A stretch of DNA of 64,000 nt from Neocallimastix lanati (nom. inval.). Its lineage: Eukaryota > Neocallimastigomycota > Neocallimastigomycetes > Neocallimastigales > Neocallimastigaceae. The notes beneath the pieces were generated by a model. It searched no databases and was not told where the DNA came from. It was given only the letters and a program-made list of their open reading frames with translations. The position numbers were made by a program, and so were the translations under genes. The stretch is from the NCBI GenBank assembly GCA_016946835.1, contig JACVTC010000085.1, positions 340,001-404,000 of the forward strand, read 5' to 3'. Shown piece by piece: positions 1-12,667 of this stretch; the stretch's first letter is position 1; every line of letters begins with the position of its first letter.

Positions 1-153
1 TTTAAGTTAAGTATAATTATTTATTTATATTATTTTATATTTATTTAATTATATTTAATTTTATTTTCTCAAATTAATGTTAATTAGCAATAATTAATGT
101 TAATTTGTAGTTAAGAAATTATTTATAATTAATTTTATAAGTAATTTCTTACA
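1..153 (+). repeat. Class II LTR, 3' end only (cut by window edge)
   Basis: This is the last 153 bases of an LTR ending in ATTTCTTACA. It is the reverse complement of the start of the solo LTRs at 13799-14272 and 33227-33701, so it is the same family in the opposite orientation. The left part and its duplication lie outside the window. It abuts a T run and the start of the next LTR. Confidence 0.8.
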
Positions 154-157
154 TTTT

Positions 158-1149
158 TGATAAAGAATGAAGTAATAAATTGATTCTTATTAAAAACCTT
201 TTAATATAGTCAAGGTGATTTTTAAAATATTAATAAATTTATGTATTCTTTACATTAATAATTTTACTATATTATTTGATTTGAAAATTTAAGTTTATAC
301 ATAAAATTTAATTTAAATTTATGTTCATTCCTTATAAAGGTAAATTAAATTTATGAGAGTTTAGCAATAACATAGTACTAATTACTTTTAGTATTATTTT
401 TCTAAATAAGGAATAATTCCTGTATATAAACAACTTAAATAACTTTATCAATATTTCTGTCTTTCGAATTAAGAAATAATTGAAATGAAAGAAATAAATA
501 AAATAAAATTTTCTGTATTTAAAATTGTAAAAGATTTTTCATATATTAATAAATGTATTTTATTTTCTATTATGTCATTCAAATTAATATATAAGATTAC
601 ATATTAAATTAGTATCAAAATTAAGTTAAAGTATTCAATTTTATTGTAATACTGCTTCTCTTTTTTTTGTTTAATTCTTTTCTATAATGCATCTTTTATA
701 TTATAGATTTATTTTGGTTAATTTGAATATTAGGAAATGATAAAATTTCTATTTATTACAATAAGGAAATAATCAATAAGATTTAAAAATCTATTGTTTT
801 TCCATCTCTTCAACTACTTCCAGAGGCTTTGCTACTTTTATATCTTCAAAAAGATATAAATTGACTACCTTGGAACCTCTTTTTAGGGGAGAGAAAAAAA
901 AAAAGAAAAAAAAATAGAAATAATAAAAATAAATAAATAAAAAAAAAAATAAATAAAAATAAATAAAAATAATAATAAAAATAAAATAAAAATAAAATAA
1001 ATAAATAAAAATAATAATAAAAATAAAATAGAAATTAAAATAAAAATATAATAAATAAATAAAAATTATTGTGAAAGAATAAAATTTTTTTTTTTTTTTT
1101 GTGTTTTAATATTATATAATTTTTTTTTTGAATTCCTCGAACCATAACA
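158..1149 (+). repeat. Class I solo LTR G1 (TGATAAAG...CATAACA)
   Basis: Starts TGATAAAGAATG and ends CGAACCATAACA. It is nearly identical to the LTR at 15301-18748 once the insertion in that copy is removed, which fixes both ends. The internal half is an A-rich tract of AAATAAATAA-type repeats followed by a T run. No coding region or PBS follows, so it is a solo LTR. The flank is TTTT on the left and TTT on the right, a worn form of the CTTT seen at neighbouring junctions. Confidence 0.8.
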
Positions 1150-1152
1150 TTT

Positions 1153-1579
1153 TGTAAGAAATCATAATTATTCAATAATGAATAATTAATATTTCTTATA
1201 ATTAATGAAAAATAATTAATAATTTATAATTATTTATAAAATAATAATTATTTTTAAAAAAATATTTATTTAAATAATAATTAATATATTCATTGATTTT
1301 AACTTATAAATTTATTTAATAGTTATATTTTCATATATTGATCTAAATTTATTTACATATTATAATTTATACATTTATATAAATAATATATAATTTATTT
1401 ACTTATTATTATTATTCATTTAAATAGAATTTTTACAAAAAATTATGTAAATTTGTATTTAATATTTTACCATAAAAATATTAGTTATTTTAATTAAAAT
1501 GAATTATGTATTTTATAATGTATTATAAACTATAAATGTATCTAATCTATCATATTATTTAATCTTTATTTTTTAAATG

Positions 1580-1610
<31 letters not shown>

Positions 1611-2180
1611 TTTTTTTTCATTAATTCCTATCCTATCAATATTTAATATTTTATAATTAATTAGAAAATCGGTAATTAGTGTTTTTCCTAACAAATAGGT
1701 TTTCTTTAATTATACGATGATCAATATGATTAGAATATTGATCGAAAAACTATTTAGGTTTTTCTTCTAATCTTTTCCTAAATAGATTTTTTGTTAAGAT
1801 TAGAAAACAAATTTATTTAACCGATTAATTTTTTAAAAAATATAAATAGGACTCTTGAATTCTCTTTGAGAAATCAAGAGTTATTATTTTAAGAAAATAT
1901 AATAAATAATAACAAATAAAATAAATTTTTTTTTATATATCAAAAAAAAACTGTTATTAATCATAAAAGGTTTTTTTTTTAAAGAATATTTTCAACTAAT
2001 ATTCTGCCGTTGCTTGGTTATTGTTTGTTATATTTACTTATAATAAACTCTGTATAATTAAGTATAATTTTTATTTTTTTTAATTTTTATTTTCTCAATT
2101 TTAATATTATGTAAAAATAATATTAAAATTGTAGATAATAGTTATATTAATTGATTTTTAGTTTTAGTATAGCTATTACA
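1153..2180 (+). repeat. Class II solo LTR C1
   Basis: Begins TGTAAGAAATC and ends GCTATTACA. A close copy lies at 31739-32747. Orientation is taken from TATAAATAGG near 1840 followed by the inverted repeat CTCTTGA/TCAAGAG, a pair shared by many class II LTRs here. No internal region follows. The flanks (CATTT left, CTTTT right) look like a 5-bp duplication with a mutation or small deletion. Confidence 0.8.
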
Positions 2181-2184
2181 CTTT

Positions 2185-2972
2185 TAATGAAGAATGAACA
2201 AATAATACTAATTGTGCTAGAATAATATAAATTATTCTAACCTTATAGATTATTCTATTCTATATAATTGGAACTTTCCAATATTCTTCAAATATTACTA
2301 AATAGAAATCTTAAGTTAATAAATCACTAATTAACTTATAATTCCTTTTTGAATTATCGATCCGATTCCATTATAATGTATTAAAAATCTTTAGCCAAGA
2401 ATATTGTCCTTGCCCACTTAATATATTAATATTATATTTCTTTTGTATTATGTTATATTGAAAATAATCAAATCTATTTAATTAGTTATTAAAATTTTCG
2501 TTATCAATATAAATTTATTTTTAATTACTAAATTTAACTGAACCACAATAAAATATTCTGTATAATCTCTTTATTTTTATTTTATATATATTAATATTAA
2601 ACTATTATTAAATAATTAATAATTCAATAATATAAAACTAATATTTATAACAATAATATTATTAGCTAAAATAATAATTCAATTTCAATTTAAATGTTTT
2701 ATTTATTAAAATAATTAGTAATTAGTTTATTAAAAAAATAGTTAGGCTTTACAAATTTTAATTTGATAAAAAAATATAAATACATGTAATTTTTAGTGAA
2801 ATAAATATAATCAATAACTTACTTTTATTAAATAAATAATTATATTATTATTTTTCTTTTATAAATTTAAATAAATAAATATTGATTTTAAAACAAATTA
2901 TTTTTTTTTTATTGTAATTTTATTATTTGTGTTAATTACTATTATATTCCTAAAACTATATGAACCATAACA
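2185..2972 (+). repeat. Class I solo LTR I, TSD CTTT
   Basis: Begins TAATGAAGAATGAAC (probably a mutated TGATGAAG-type start) and ends GAACCATAACA like G1. It is flanked by CTTT at 2181-2184 and 2973-2976, a perfect 4-bp duplication. No coding sequence is present. Confidence 0.75.
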
Positions 2973-3042
2973 CTTTTGATACGGGGTGTCACTAAATACC
3001 TTGTATTTCCTATTAATTACTCTTAATAATAATAAAATAAAA

Positions 3043-3560
3043 TTATTATTAAATATTCTTATTAAAATCTTTTATTAATATCAAATATAATAAAAATTAT
3101 TATTAAATATTCTTATAAAATTCTTTTATTAATATTAAATATAATAAAAATTATTATTAAATATACTTATAAAATCTTTTATTAATATCAAATATAATAA
3201 AAATTATTATTAAATATTCTTATAAATTTTTTTTATTAATATTAAATATAATAAAAATTATTATTAAATATTCTTATAAAATCTTTTATTAATATCAAAT
3301 ATAATAAAAATTAATATTAAATATTCTTATAAATTTCTTTTATTAATATTAAATATAATAAAAATTATTATTAAATATTCTTATAAAATTCTTTTATTAA
3401 TATTAAATATAATAAAAATTATTATTAAATATTCTTATAAAATCTTTTATTAATATCAAATATAATAAAAATTATTATTAAATATTCTTATTAAATATTC
3501 TTTTATTAATATTAAATCTAATAAAAATTATTATTAAATATTCTTATTAAAATCTTTTAT
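3043..3560 (+). repeat. Tandem repeat array in B1 5' LTR
   Basis: About ten imperfect copies of a 53-55 bp unit built around TTATTAAATATTCTTATAAA and TCTTTTATTAATAT. The same array has fewer units in the 3' LTR (about 12680-13090) and about ten in the solo copy on the minus strand (about 31130-31680), so copy number varies between LTRs of one family. Confidence 0.8.
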
Positions 3561-3563
3561 TAA

Positions 3564-3928
3564 TGTTGTTAGAAAATTAGTATTTTTAGTTTATAAATTT
3601 AATTAACATTTTAATTAATATTTTTATTTTATTACAACTTTTATTATAATTTTAAATACTAAATAGTTTATTATAAATAAATAGGATATATTATATTAAT
3701 ATATAGTTTATATAGTTTATGAATATAGTTTTAAAAAATTTTTATTTTTATAAGCCTCTTTTATATAGTTAATATTAAAACATGTATTTAATGTATTAAA
3801 ATACGTATGATCCATCAAATGTATTTTGTATGTATAAATAACATTAAATTATGTATTCTTAAAAAATAAGCCTTTTGCTTCAAAATAAATAAAGTTAATA
3901 AATAAACAAATATTGAGATTTTTTAACA
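3564..3928. repeat. About 365-bp segment present only in the 5' LTR of B1
   Basis: Compared with the 3' LTR (junction near 13050), this block interrupts the array. It starts TGTTGTTAG and ends TTTTTTAACA and contains TATAAATAAC near 3833, so it may be a small class II-like solo LTR that arrived after B1 integrated. I see no clean duplication, only AAT shared at both edges. Confidence 0.5.
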
Positions 3929-4685
3929 AATATCAAATCTAATAAAAATAATTATTAAATATTTTATTAATATTAAATATAATAAAAATTATTACTAAAT
4001 ATTCTTATTAAAAATTATATAATATTTAAATCATTACTAATTCTTATTTTTATATTAAGTATAATAAAAACCTATTTCAATAAATATTCGATATAAAATA
4101 CAGAATTATAAGTTTCTGTATAATATTTTCTAAACCTTTGAAATAAACTAAAAATAAAACAAAAATCAAAAATAAATTAAATCTTTACTAAAATAAAAAT
4201 GAACTAAAATACAGAAGAATTCCAATAATAAAAATGATCTAAAATACAGAAAATATCAATTCTGTATAATTCTCCCTCTGAAAAACAATATCAAGAAGAA
4301 GCTACCGCCCGGAATGCCCTTCGTGATACAATCTCTAAATTAATTTTTTATATTTTAATTTAATAAATGTAATTTTTTTTTTTTAAAAAAAATAATTTAA
4401 AATAATAGTTTAAAATTAAAATAAAATAGTTATAATAGTTTTTTTTTATAAAGAATATATTAATAATAAATAAAATGTATTAAAATAAAAGTATAAAAAG
4501 AAGAATAAATTTCTTTCTTTTTAATACCGGGAACAAATAATTTTAATTTTAAATTTAAATAAAGAATATTTTAAAATTTAATTTTTTTCTTGTTTCCAAA
4601 TTTACTTTTACAGTTATGTGTTAATATTTATTTTTTTTGTTTTGAATATCTTAGTGTTTCAACCCCAGCCCGTATCATAAAAATT

Positions 4686-4703
4686 TGGTGGAGAATCCGG
4701 GCG
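4686..4703 (+). promoter_or_regulatory. Primer-binding site of B1
   Basis: TGGTGGAGAATCCGGGCG begins 8 bases after the LTR. TGG complements the CCA tail, so the implied primer tRNA has an acceptor 3' strand ATTCTCC. Similar sites occur in the elements at 15345-17747, about 20989-27150 and 33707-41689. The primer tRNA itself is not in this window; tRNA-Trp at 54772-54843 matches only the first nine bases. Confidence 0.75.
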
Positions 4704-4985
4704 CCTGAAACACATTATAAGATGAAAAGAAAACTTAGAATAAATATTAAACATATAATTTTTTTTATTTAAACTTATTTTTTTTGTTATAGGGAATATA
4801 AAATTTATAAAACTTTGATTTTTTTTGGAAAAATTATTTAATTTTTTTACTTAGTTACACAAATTTTATACAAAAAAAAAAATAAAAAAAATTTTTTTTT
4901 TTGTGAAACTTAATTCGTAAATTTTATTTGTTATAATAAAACATTTATTTTTACTTATAATAATAATAAAAATAATAATAATATA

Positions 4986-5016
<31 letters not shown>

Positions 5017-5865
5017 TTATTTATATATAATAATAGTTATTATAATAATAATATTATTATAATAATTCAAAAAAAAAAAAAAAATCACATTTTAGAAAAG
5101 CACTTCCGCTCAATTCTTATTTATTATTAAAATAATTACTTCCATCAAGAGAGTTTGTTCTATCTGGAAAGTCTATCAAGAGGATTTTTCAAGATATTGA
5201 AAAACTTGGAATAATTAGTTTTATTCAACAATAATAAATAAGTTTTATAATTATTAATTTTAAATTTTTATTTTCTTAATATTAGAATACTAAATTCATT
5301 CAGTACCTACCATCAGGGAGAGCGGCTGTTAGATGAAAAACTCTATAGCTAAAGGCTCATCGATTGGGATAAGTGAATTAAGTAATTCCGTATTATTAAT
5401 TAAATAAAAAATTATTATTATTAATTATTTCTAAAATCAGCATCGTTTTCCGGGAATATACAATATATGGTAATTTATTAGTGGCTTGATTAAATTCAGG
5501 TATAATAAATTATTAAAATAACTTTTTATTAGAGAGTAGATAAGAGCGTTTGCTTGTATAAGCGGGGGAGTAGAGCGCTATTTTAATAAGGTTTCAATAT
5601 CAGACCTTTAATTGAAAAATCCATAAAGCCCTTGTTTCAATAGGCAGGAACAGTCAAAGGTTACTTGGAACTGACGGTTAAATAGTGGAGGTCGAAAGAC
5701 GCAGAGTAAATGCTTGCGGGAATCGAAAATAATAATAAAGTTATAACATATATTTGATTGTCCCTTATTAAAATATATACAAAAAAAAATATACTAATTT
5801 ATATAATAATAATTCTACTAACAAGCTTTTTCTATCGCTAAAAACTATTCTTCATTTGGAATTTG

Positions 5866-5905
<40 letters not shown>

Positions 5906-6046
5906 CTTTAATAATATTTGTCTTCCTTTTTAATAAGATTTACTTTATCATTTTTTTAAAATCCATATAAAAAAAAAATATCTTATATAATAATTATTTT
6001 CCCTTTTAATAGGATTTACCTTATCATTTATTTTTTTTTGTTAAAA

Positions 6047-6084
<38 letters not shown>

Positions 6085-6431
6085 AATTTCTATATATATA
6101 CTTATAAATAAATTTCCTGTAAAACTCAATTTTAAATAATATTAAATAAAAAAAAAAAAAATTTATATCATCGTTTCTATAAAAGAAATTTTGTGTTCTT
6201 TATTGTTCTTTATTAATAAAAGAAAATATATAAATATATTTTCTCTGTAATATTTATCTTTCCTTTTTTAAAAAAAAAAAAGATTTTCTTTATCATTTTT
6301 TTTGTTAAAATCTATATATATATATATATAAATATTATAAAATAAATTTCTCTATAAAACTATATTTTAAATAAAATAAATAAATAAAAATATATATATA
6401 TCCACATAAAAAAAAAAAAAAAAAAAAAAAA
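4704..6431 (+). other. Untranslated leader of B1, with structured higher-GC block
   Basis: No gene is visible in 1.7 kb between the PBS and gag. The block at about 5090-5730 is less AT-rich than its surroundings, with runs such as GCGGGGGAGTAGAGCGC and GGTCGAAAGACGCAG, and may fold for packaging or translation. From 5860 to 6430 there are long A runs and AT microsatellites ending just before the gag ATG. Confidence 0.6.
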
Positions 6432-7562
6432 ATGAAGATAAGCGAAATAGCTAAATTATTGCCACGACTTGGTAGTTTCGATAGGGACATAGAATCATGG
6501 GCTGAAGAGTTCAATAGGGTAATGGAACTCTCAGATATTGATGACCCTAGAAAAATGTTTGCTTGGGCAAAAGAATGTGTTCCTGGACGATTAAAAGGAG
6601 TAATTGAAGATCTTAAAGAAGAAGATGAAGAGGCTGTAATGATCATATATCCAAGTATTACGGATATTAAAGCAGCCATTGAAAAATTTTTAGATATTAC
6701 TCCTCAAGAAAAATGCTTTAACCTAAAATCACTCAATACAAAAGGGTGAATCAATTAAAGATTTTAACTGGAGATACGGTAAATTATATGGATCATTTAC
6801 TCCAGAAAGTCAAGCATTTATTACAATTATTGATTACACGGATTCATTATTAAGTCGTCCATATGCTAGAAAGGAAGTAATAACTTCTCAACCAGCTAAT
6901 TTAGAAGAAGCATTTAAAATAGCTGAGCTTGCAGAAACTGCATCTGAAATGCTTAATAAAAGTAAAAATGTTGTTATGTTTACCAATACTTTAATAATAA
7001 TTATAATAACTCTATTAATAACAGAAATCTAAATCATTTCCGAAATAGTTATAATAGTGGTAATAATTATAATAATAATAATCCAAATTTTAACAACATG
7101 AATAATAACTTTAGCAATAATAAAGTATCCGGAACTAAAAACAATTTAAGAAATCAAAATTTTATGTCTAATAATATTAATCTAAATTGTTTTAAATGTC
7201 ATCAACCTGGTCATAGGATGCAAGATTGTCCTTATACTTATCAAGAACTAGCTGATATGGAAGCTGCTGGAAGACTTAATAACAATAATCTCTACATTAC
7301 AAATAACAGCAATACAAACAGAAATCATAACCTAAACAATAATAATAACTATGATAGTAATTATAATATTAGTAATTTAAATAGAAACTCTAAAATTAAT
7401 ACTAATAATGTAAATAATTATAACTCAAATGGAAACTTTAATGTTAATACTAATTATAATAATACTAGTTATAACAGTTCAAATCCTAATCATAATAACA
7501 TAGATCCTATTAATAATAACCAAAATTTCTTTAATAACAATAATCAACCTTTAAACTTCTAA
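6432..7562 (+). pseudogene. gag: gag of B1, broken by two frameshifts
   Basis: The ATG at 6432 opens MKISEIAKLLPRL, matching the intact gag at 56298. The frame stops at 6749. One base out of frame, the capsid region resumes (ESIKDFNWRYGKLYG, about 6747-7030), then stops again. A third open piece (7098-7562) holds the zinc knuckle CFKCHQPGHRMQDC (CX2CX4HX4C) and a long Asn-rich tail. Relative to the intact relative this needs a frameshift near 6745 and another near 6980. The product would be the capsid/nucleocapsid precursor that packages element RNA. It ends at a slippery site leading into pol. Confidence 0.8.
7550..7556 (+). promoter_or_regulatory. -1 frameshift slippery site TTTAAAC (gag-pol, B1)
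   Basis: The heptamer is in the gag frame as T TTA AAC, two codons before the gag stop. The -1 frame is open from here through the ATG at 7790 into pol. The same heptamer lies at the same place in the intact element (57143-57149), which supports function. Slippery use is established for this heptamer in RNA viruses; use here is inferred. Confidence 0.75.
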
Positions 7563-7789
7563 ATGGGAGAAGGAATACTCCCATAAATCAAACCAATACA
7601 ACTCTTTTAACTAATTCACTTACTGGAACTAAGGAATCTTCGAATATAGAAGATAATAAAGAAATAGCCATTGTAGCTGAAAGAAGAAGTAGAAAAACTA
7701 ATGAAAATAAACCATATAAGAAAGCAACTAAGAAAAGTTTAAAAGAAAATCCTCAACCAATTAAAGTTCCATCAAATAATCAGGAACAA

Positions 7790-10700
7790 ATGGAAATGGA
7801 ACCAGAAAGTGAAACTAATAGTAATAATAAAGGAAATGAAAATCAAAAAGAAACAGAAGCGTTAAATCATCTTGATCCATCTTTTATAAATGAACCCTCA
7901 ATTGAAGAAGCAAAAAGAAGAAACAAGAAAGAAAGAGCAAAAGAAATAAAAGAATTAGCTAAAGAAATACAACTTCCAAGTGAAAAAAAGGTAGAAAAAT
8001 CCAATAAGGAAAATATTACAAAAAAATTAAAAATAACAGGAAATCAAGATAATTATAATATAGTGGACGATATTGGAAATAAGTTCGCTAATATTACCAT
8101 CGGACAGTTGCTCAATATCAATCCTAAATTGAGAACTGAATTATCTAAAGCCTTAAAGTTTACAACAATTATAGAAGATGAAGAAACAATCTTATCAACA
8201 ATTAAGAAAGATAAGATTGTAAAAACAAAATGTAAGGTAGAAAACGTAGAAACTACAGTATATTTAGATTCCTGTTCTTCTATTAATATGATCACCAAAA
8301 CCTTCATGATAAATAATAAAATTCCATTTAAACCAATTTCTGCTATTAAAGAAACTTTATATCAAGCTTGTACTAATACCACGCTCATCTCAAAATTATA
8401 TGAAATAGAAATAACAATTGGAAATATTACTTCTAAGGAAATCTTTAGATTGGTTGAAAAAGATGATATCTTCCAAGTATTAATTGGTGTGGATGCGCTA
8501 GCTAGAATGAAGATTATTATGGACTTCTCTGATCACACCTTGTATCAAAAAACAGATGAGATACGAAAGATAGGAAGTTTTGAAAGTGTGACGGAAATAG
8601 AAGATGAAGAAGATGATATTAAAGATGAATTCGAAGAAGAATTGAATAAAGATGTGCTAGTTGATTATTTATTAACCACCGAAGATAAATATATTCAAAT
8701 TTTATATGAAGAAAATAATGATAATAATGATATTGATAATTTCTTTGGAAATCATAATGATAAAGATGGAAATAATTTTTGCAATATTAATGATAATATA
8801 AATAATAATGATAATTATTTAAAGAATGTATTTGGATGTAAAATTAATAATGATAAAATTTCTAAAATTTATAATAATAATTGTTCTTCTAATAAAAATA
8901 TTAACAAAAATTTTAATATTATAAATAATCATAATAATCCATGTGAAATTAATATCGATAATAAAAATAATAATATCGAAAATTTTTATAATAAAAATTT
9001 TTCTAATAAAAATTTTAATAATAAAATTAATAATATTTTTGAAAAACCTATTAAAAAAAATAATATCAATAATTCGAATAGTATTAATAATAAAAATTGT
9101 TCTTCAGAAAATTTTAATAATAAAAATAATATTAATAATTTCTCTAAAAATTTAAATGATATTAATAATACTTATAATATTTCTAAAGATTTAGATAATA
9201 TTAATAATATTTATGAAAACTTAAATAGCATTAATAATACTAATAATCCTTATAATATTTTTGGAAATAAAATTAATATTAATAATTTTTCTGAAATTTT
9301 TAATAAAAATAATATTAATAATCTTTCTGAAAACCTTAATAAAAATAATATTAATACTGATAAACCTTCTAAAAATTTTTGTAATGATAATAATGATAAT
9401 ATAGTTTCTAAAGATGTTGATAATACTATTAGTAATAAAAATTTTTCCTCAATTTTTAATGAAGATGTTAATAATAAAAATTCTTTCGAAATTAATCATC
9501 ATGTTAATGATATTAATGATTTCGTTATAAGTGGTAACAAAAAAAATAATAAAAATTCTTTACAAAATAATTATTCTTTATTAACAAAAATAAATGAAAT
9601 TAATAATAAAAAGAATTATGAAAACAGTGTAATCAAAAATATTGATATTTCTATTGAAAATACTGTTAAGAATTTTAAAAGTGCAAAGGAAATAACTATT
9701 CATGAAATTGCGGCGAAAGCACCAACAAAAATTAGAAACAAACTAAAATTTTTATTATTAAATAATATAAATGTATTAGCACTTGATACAGATGATTTAG
9801 GTAAATCGAAATTACTAAGTCATAAAATAAAAATCATAAGTGGTCGAATGCCAATTAAACAAAGAATGTATCGAGTAGCAAATAAGAAGCAAATGAGTAT
9901 ACTAAGAGAAGAAATAAGTAAATTATTAAAAAATGGATTGATAGAACCTTCAAAATCATCATGGTCGTTCCCAGTTATTCTCGTTCCTAAAAAGAATGGT
10001 AAATGGAGAATGGTAGTGGATTATAGAAAATTAAATGATATCACTATTAAAGACGCATATCCTTTACCTTATATAGAAGAAATATTATTTTCTATAGGCA
10101 ATAAAGTTAAGTATTTAACCACGCTTGACTTATTTTCTGGTTTCCATCAGATTCCTATGGAAAAAGAAGACAGAGATAAAACTTGCTTTACAACAATGTT
10201 TGGAAATTATAATTACAAAGTTATGCCATTCGGACTTTGTAATGCTCCTGCAACTTTCCAACGTGAAATGAACAGAATATTCTTGCCTTTAATTGGTAAA
10301 TGTATGTTCATTTATATGGATGATTTAGTAATATTTTCTGATACCATAGAACAACACATATTGGATCTACAAAAAGTTTTTGATATTATTAAAGAAAATG
10401 GTCTAAAGGCTAATTTATCAAAATGCCATTTTATTAGACAAGAAGTTGAAGTATTAGGCCATATTTTATCCACAGAAGGTATAAAGCCAGTACCCAAAAA
10501 GGTAGATGTAATATCCAAATGGGAATCACCTAAAAATATTACTCAATTAAGATCTTTCTTAGGTGCAATTGGATATTATAGAAAATTTATTAAAGATTTT
10601 GCTATAATTGCTCAACCATTATTTAAATTATTAAAGAAAAATATAAAATATATCTGGGATGATATAACTGAAGAAAGATTTAAAATTCTTAAGGAAAAAC

Positions 10701-12667
10701 TTATTGAAGCTCCTATTCTTAAATATCCAGATTATGATAAACAATTTTTAATTAGAACGGATGCTTCATTAGATGGAATAGGTGGTGTATTAATGCAGAA
10801 AGATAAAGATAACATCGAACACCCAATTCAATACATTAGTAGATCTTTAAAACCTACTGAAATAAATTATAGTATTACTGATTTAGAAGGAACAGCTGCT
10901 TATTATTGTTGTTTAAAATTTAAACCATATTTTAGTGGTAATAAATATGATACTATTTTATATACTGATCATAAACCTTTAATAGGCTTATTTAATAATA
11001 AAGAACCAAATAATGCTCGTCAAGCTAGATGGGTTATAACTTTTAGTATGTTAAAAATTGTAGTTAAATATGAACAAGGAAAGAAAAATGTTATTGCTGA
11101 TGCACTTTCTCGATTAATTCCTGACTCTAAAAATATTAATAAAGAAATTAAAAATAATACTTTGTTTATTCATTTGAATAATAATGAAAATATTAATTAC
11201 GATTCTATTGAAAATATAAATAGAATGAATAATACAAATAAAAATGATTATCCTTTAAATAATATTTCTGAAGAAAATAATTACGTTAATTTTAATAAAA
11301 TTAATTTAGATAATAATATAATTAATTCTTTAAATAAATTAAATAATAATAATAATAATAATAATTATATTTTTAAAAATTTAAATAATAATTCCAGTGT
11401 TAATAGTTATTATGAAAAATTTAATAATAATAATAATAATAATAATGACAAAAATTTTTATTTAGAAAATTTTGATAATAATTGTAATAATAGTAGTAAC
11501 GATATTAAAAATTTTTCAAAGGAATTTTGTAACCATAATCAAAATAATATTAAAAATTTTTCTGAAAAACTTAACAATATTAATAAAAATTGTATTAAAA
11601 ATTTTTATGAAAATAATTATGATAAAAATCCTTTAATTAATATTTCTGAAAATTCTTATAATAAAAATCTTAATATATGTAATTCTAAAATTAATGATAA
11701 CTATAATGAAAATAATATTAATTTAAATAAAAGTAAAGATAATAATAATTTGGAAAATTATTATATTTTAAATAAAGATTCTATTGAAAATAATTTTAAT
11801 GAAAATGAAATAACTTTTGTTACAACTAATGATGACAATAATAATACTAAAGTTGAAGAATTAAATAATAGTATTGCTATTAAAGAATATTTGAAAAAGA
11901 AAATAATTATTATAGATAATATTAAATATTTTAAAGACGGAGAAAATATTCGTAAATTTGTCGAAAACAAAGAAGAGAAAATAGAACTATTATTAGCTGC
12001 GCATAGTGTTGGACATGAAGGCTATTATAAAACATACGATAGACTTAAAAGGAAATATTATTGGGAAAACATGTCCAAAGATGTAGAATTACTTGTTAAA
12101 ACTTGCCATGATTGTCAAATGAACAGACCACAACCAATTAATAGAGGTACTGAATCATTTGCTACTAAACCAGGTTTACCCTTTACTCGAGTTGGTTTAG
12201 ACATTATAGGACCCTTACCTATCACTAAATCAAATAATAAATACATAATTGTTTTAATTGATTATTTTACAAAATGGGTAGAAGCCGAACCATTTCCTAC
12301 AATTGAATCTAAAGACGTTATTAAGTTTCTTACTAATGTATTTTCTCGACATGGCATTCCTGAAATTTTAATCACTGATAATGGTCCGCAATTTACTTCC
12401 AATGCTACAAAAGGATTTTTAGATTTATATAATGTTTATGTTCATTACATCAGTACTTACCATCCTGAAAGTAATGGCCAAGTTGAAAATAGAAATAGAG
12501 AAATTATAAAATATATTAGACTACTTGGAGGAACAGAAAAGAATTGGGAAGAAATTCTTCCAGTTGCTTTATGGGCCTTAAGAACTTGCAAAAGTGAAGT
12601 TACAAAATTTTCTAGTTTGATACGGGGTGTCACTAAATACCTTGTATTTCCTATTAATTACTCTTAA
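7790..12667 (+). pseudogene. pol: pol of B1: protease, RT, RNase H, truncated integrase
   Basis: A 1625-codon frame open from the slippery site; the first ATG is at 7790. Order: retropepsin with DSC in place of the usual D-S/T-G (about residue 160), an Asn-rich insert (about 305-620), RT with FIYMDDLVIFS (about 843), RNase H with RTDASLDG (about 990) and ADALSR, a second Asn-rich insert (about 1117-1357), then integrase HHCC and the DDE motifs (LDIIGP, TDNGPQF, HPESNGQVEN). After TKFSS the frame enters the 3' LTR at 12618, and the last 16 or so residues are LTR-derived. About 130 integrase C-terminal residues, including the GPY/F region present in the 57320-61141 relative, are lost. It is therefore probably non-functional. 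Confidence 0.88.

Larger units (their letters stand above)
2977..4677 (+). repeat. 5' LTR of element B1
   Basis: 1701 bp, TGATACGGGG to CCCGTATCA. It contains a long array of about 53-bp repeats near the start, a roughly 365-bp segment absent from the 3' LTR, and GTATAAAAAGAAG near 4491 as a likely TATA box. The 3' LTR is 1175 bp and the solo copy at 30462-31735 is 1274 bp. The size differences come mostly from the repeat array and the extra segment. Confidence 0.88.

Noticed and set aside
3043-3560. Regular repeats considered as a CRISPR array
   Set aside because: Eukaryotic LTR context, units abut without unique spacers, and copies are imperfect tandem repeats.
4590-4772. Short frame crossing the LTR/PBS border of B1
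   Set aside because: It overlaps the LTR end and PBS and has no homologue in other elements.
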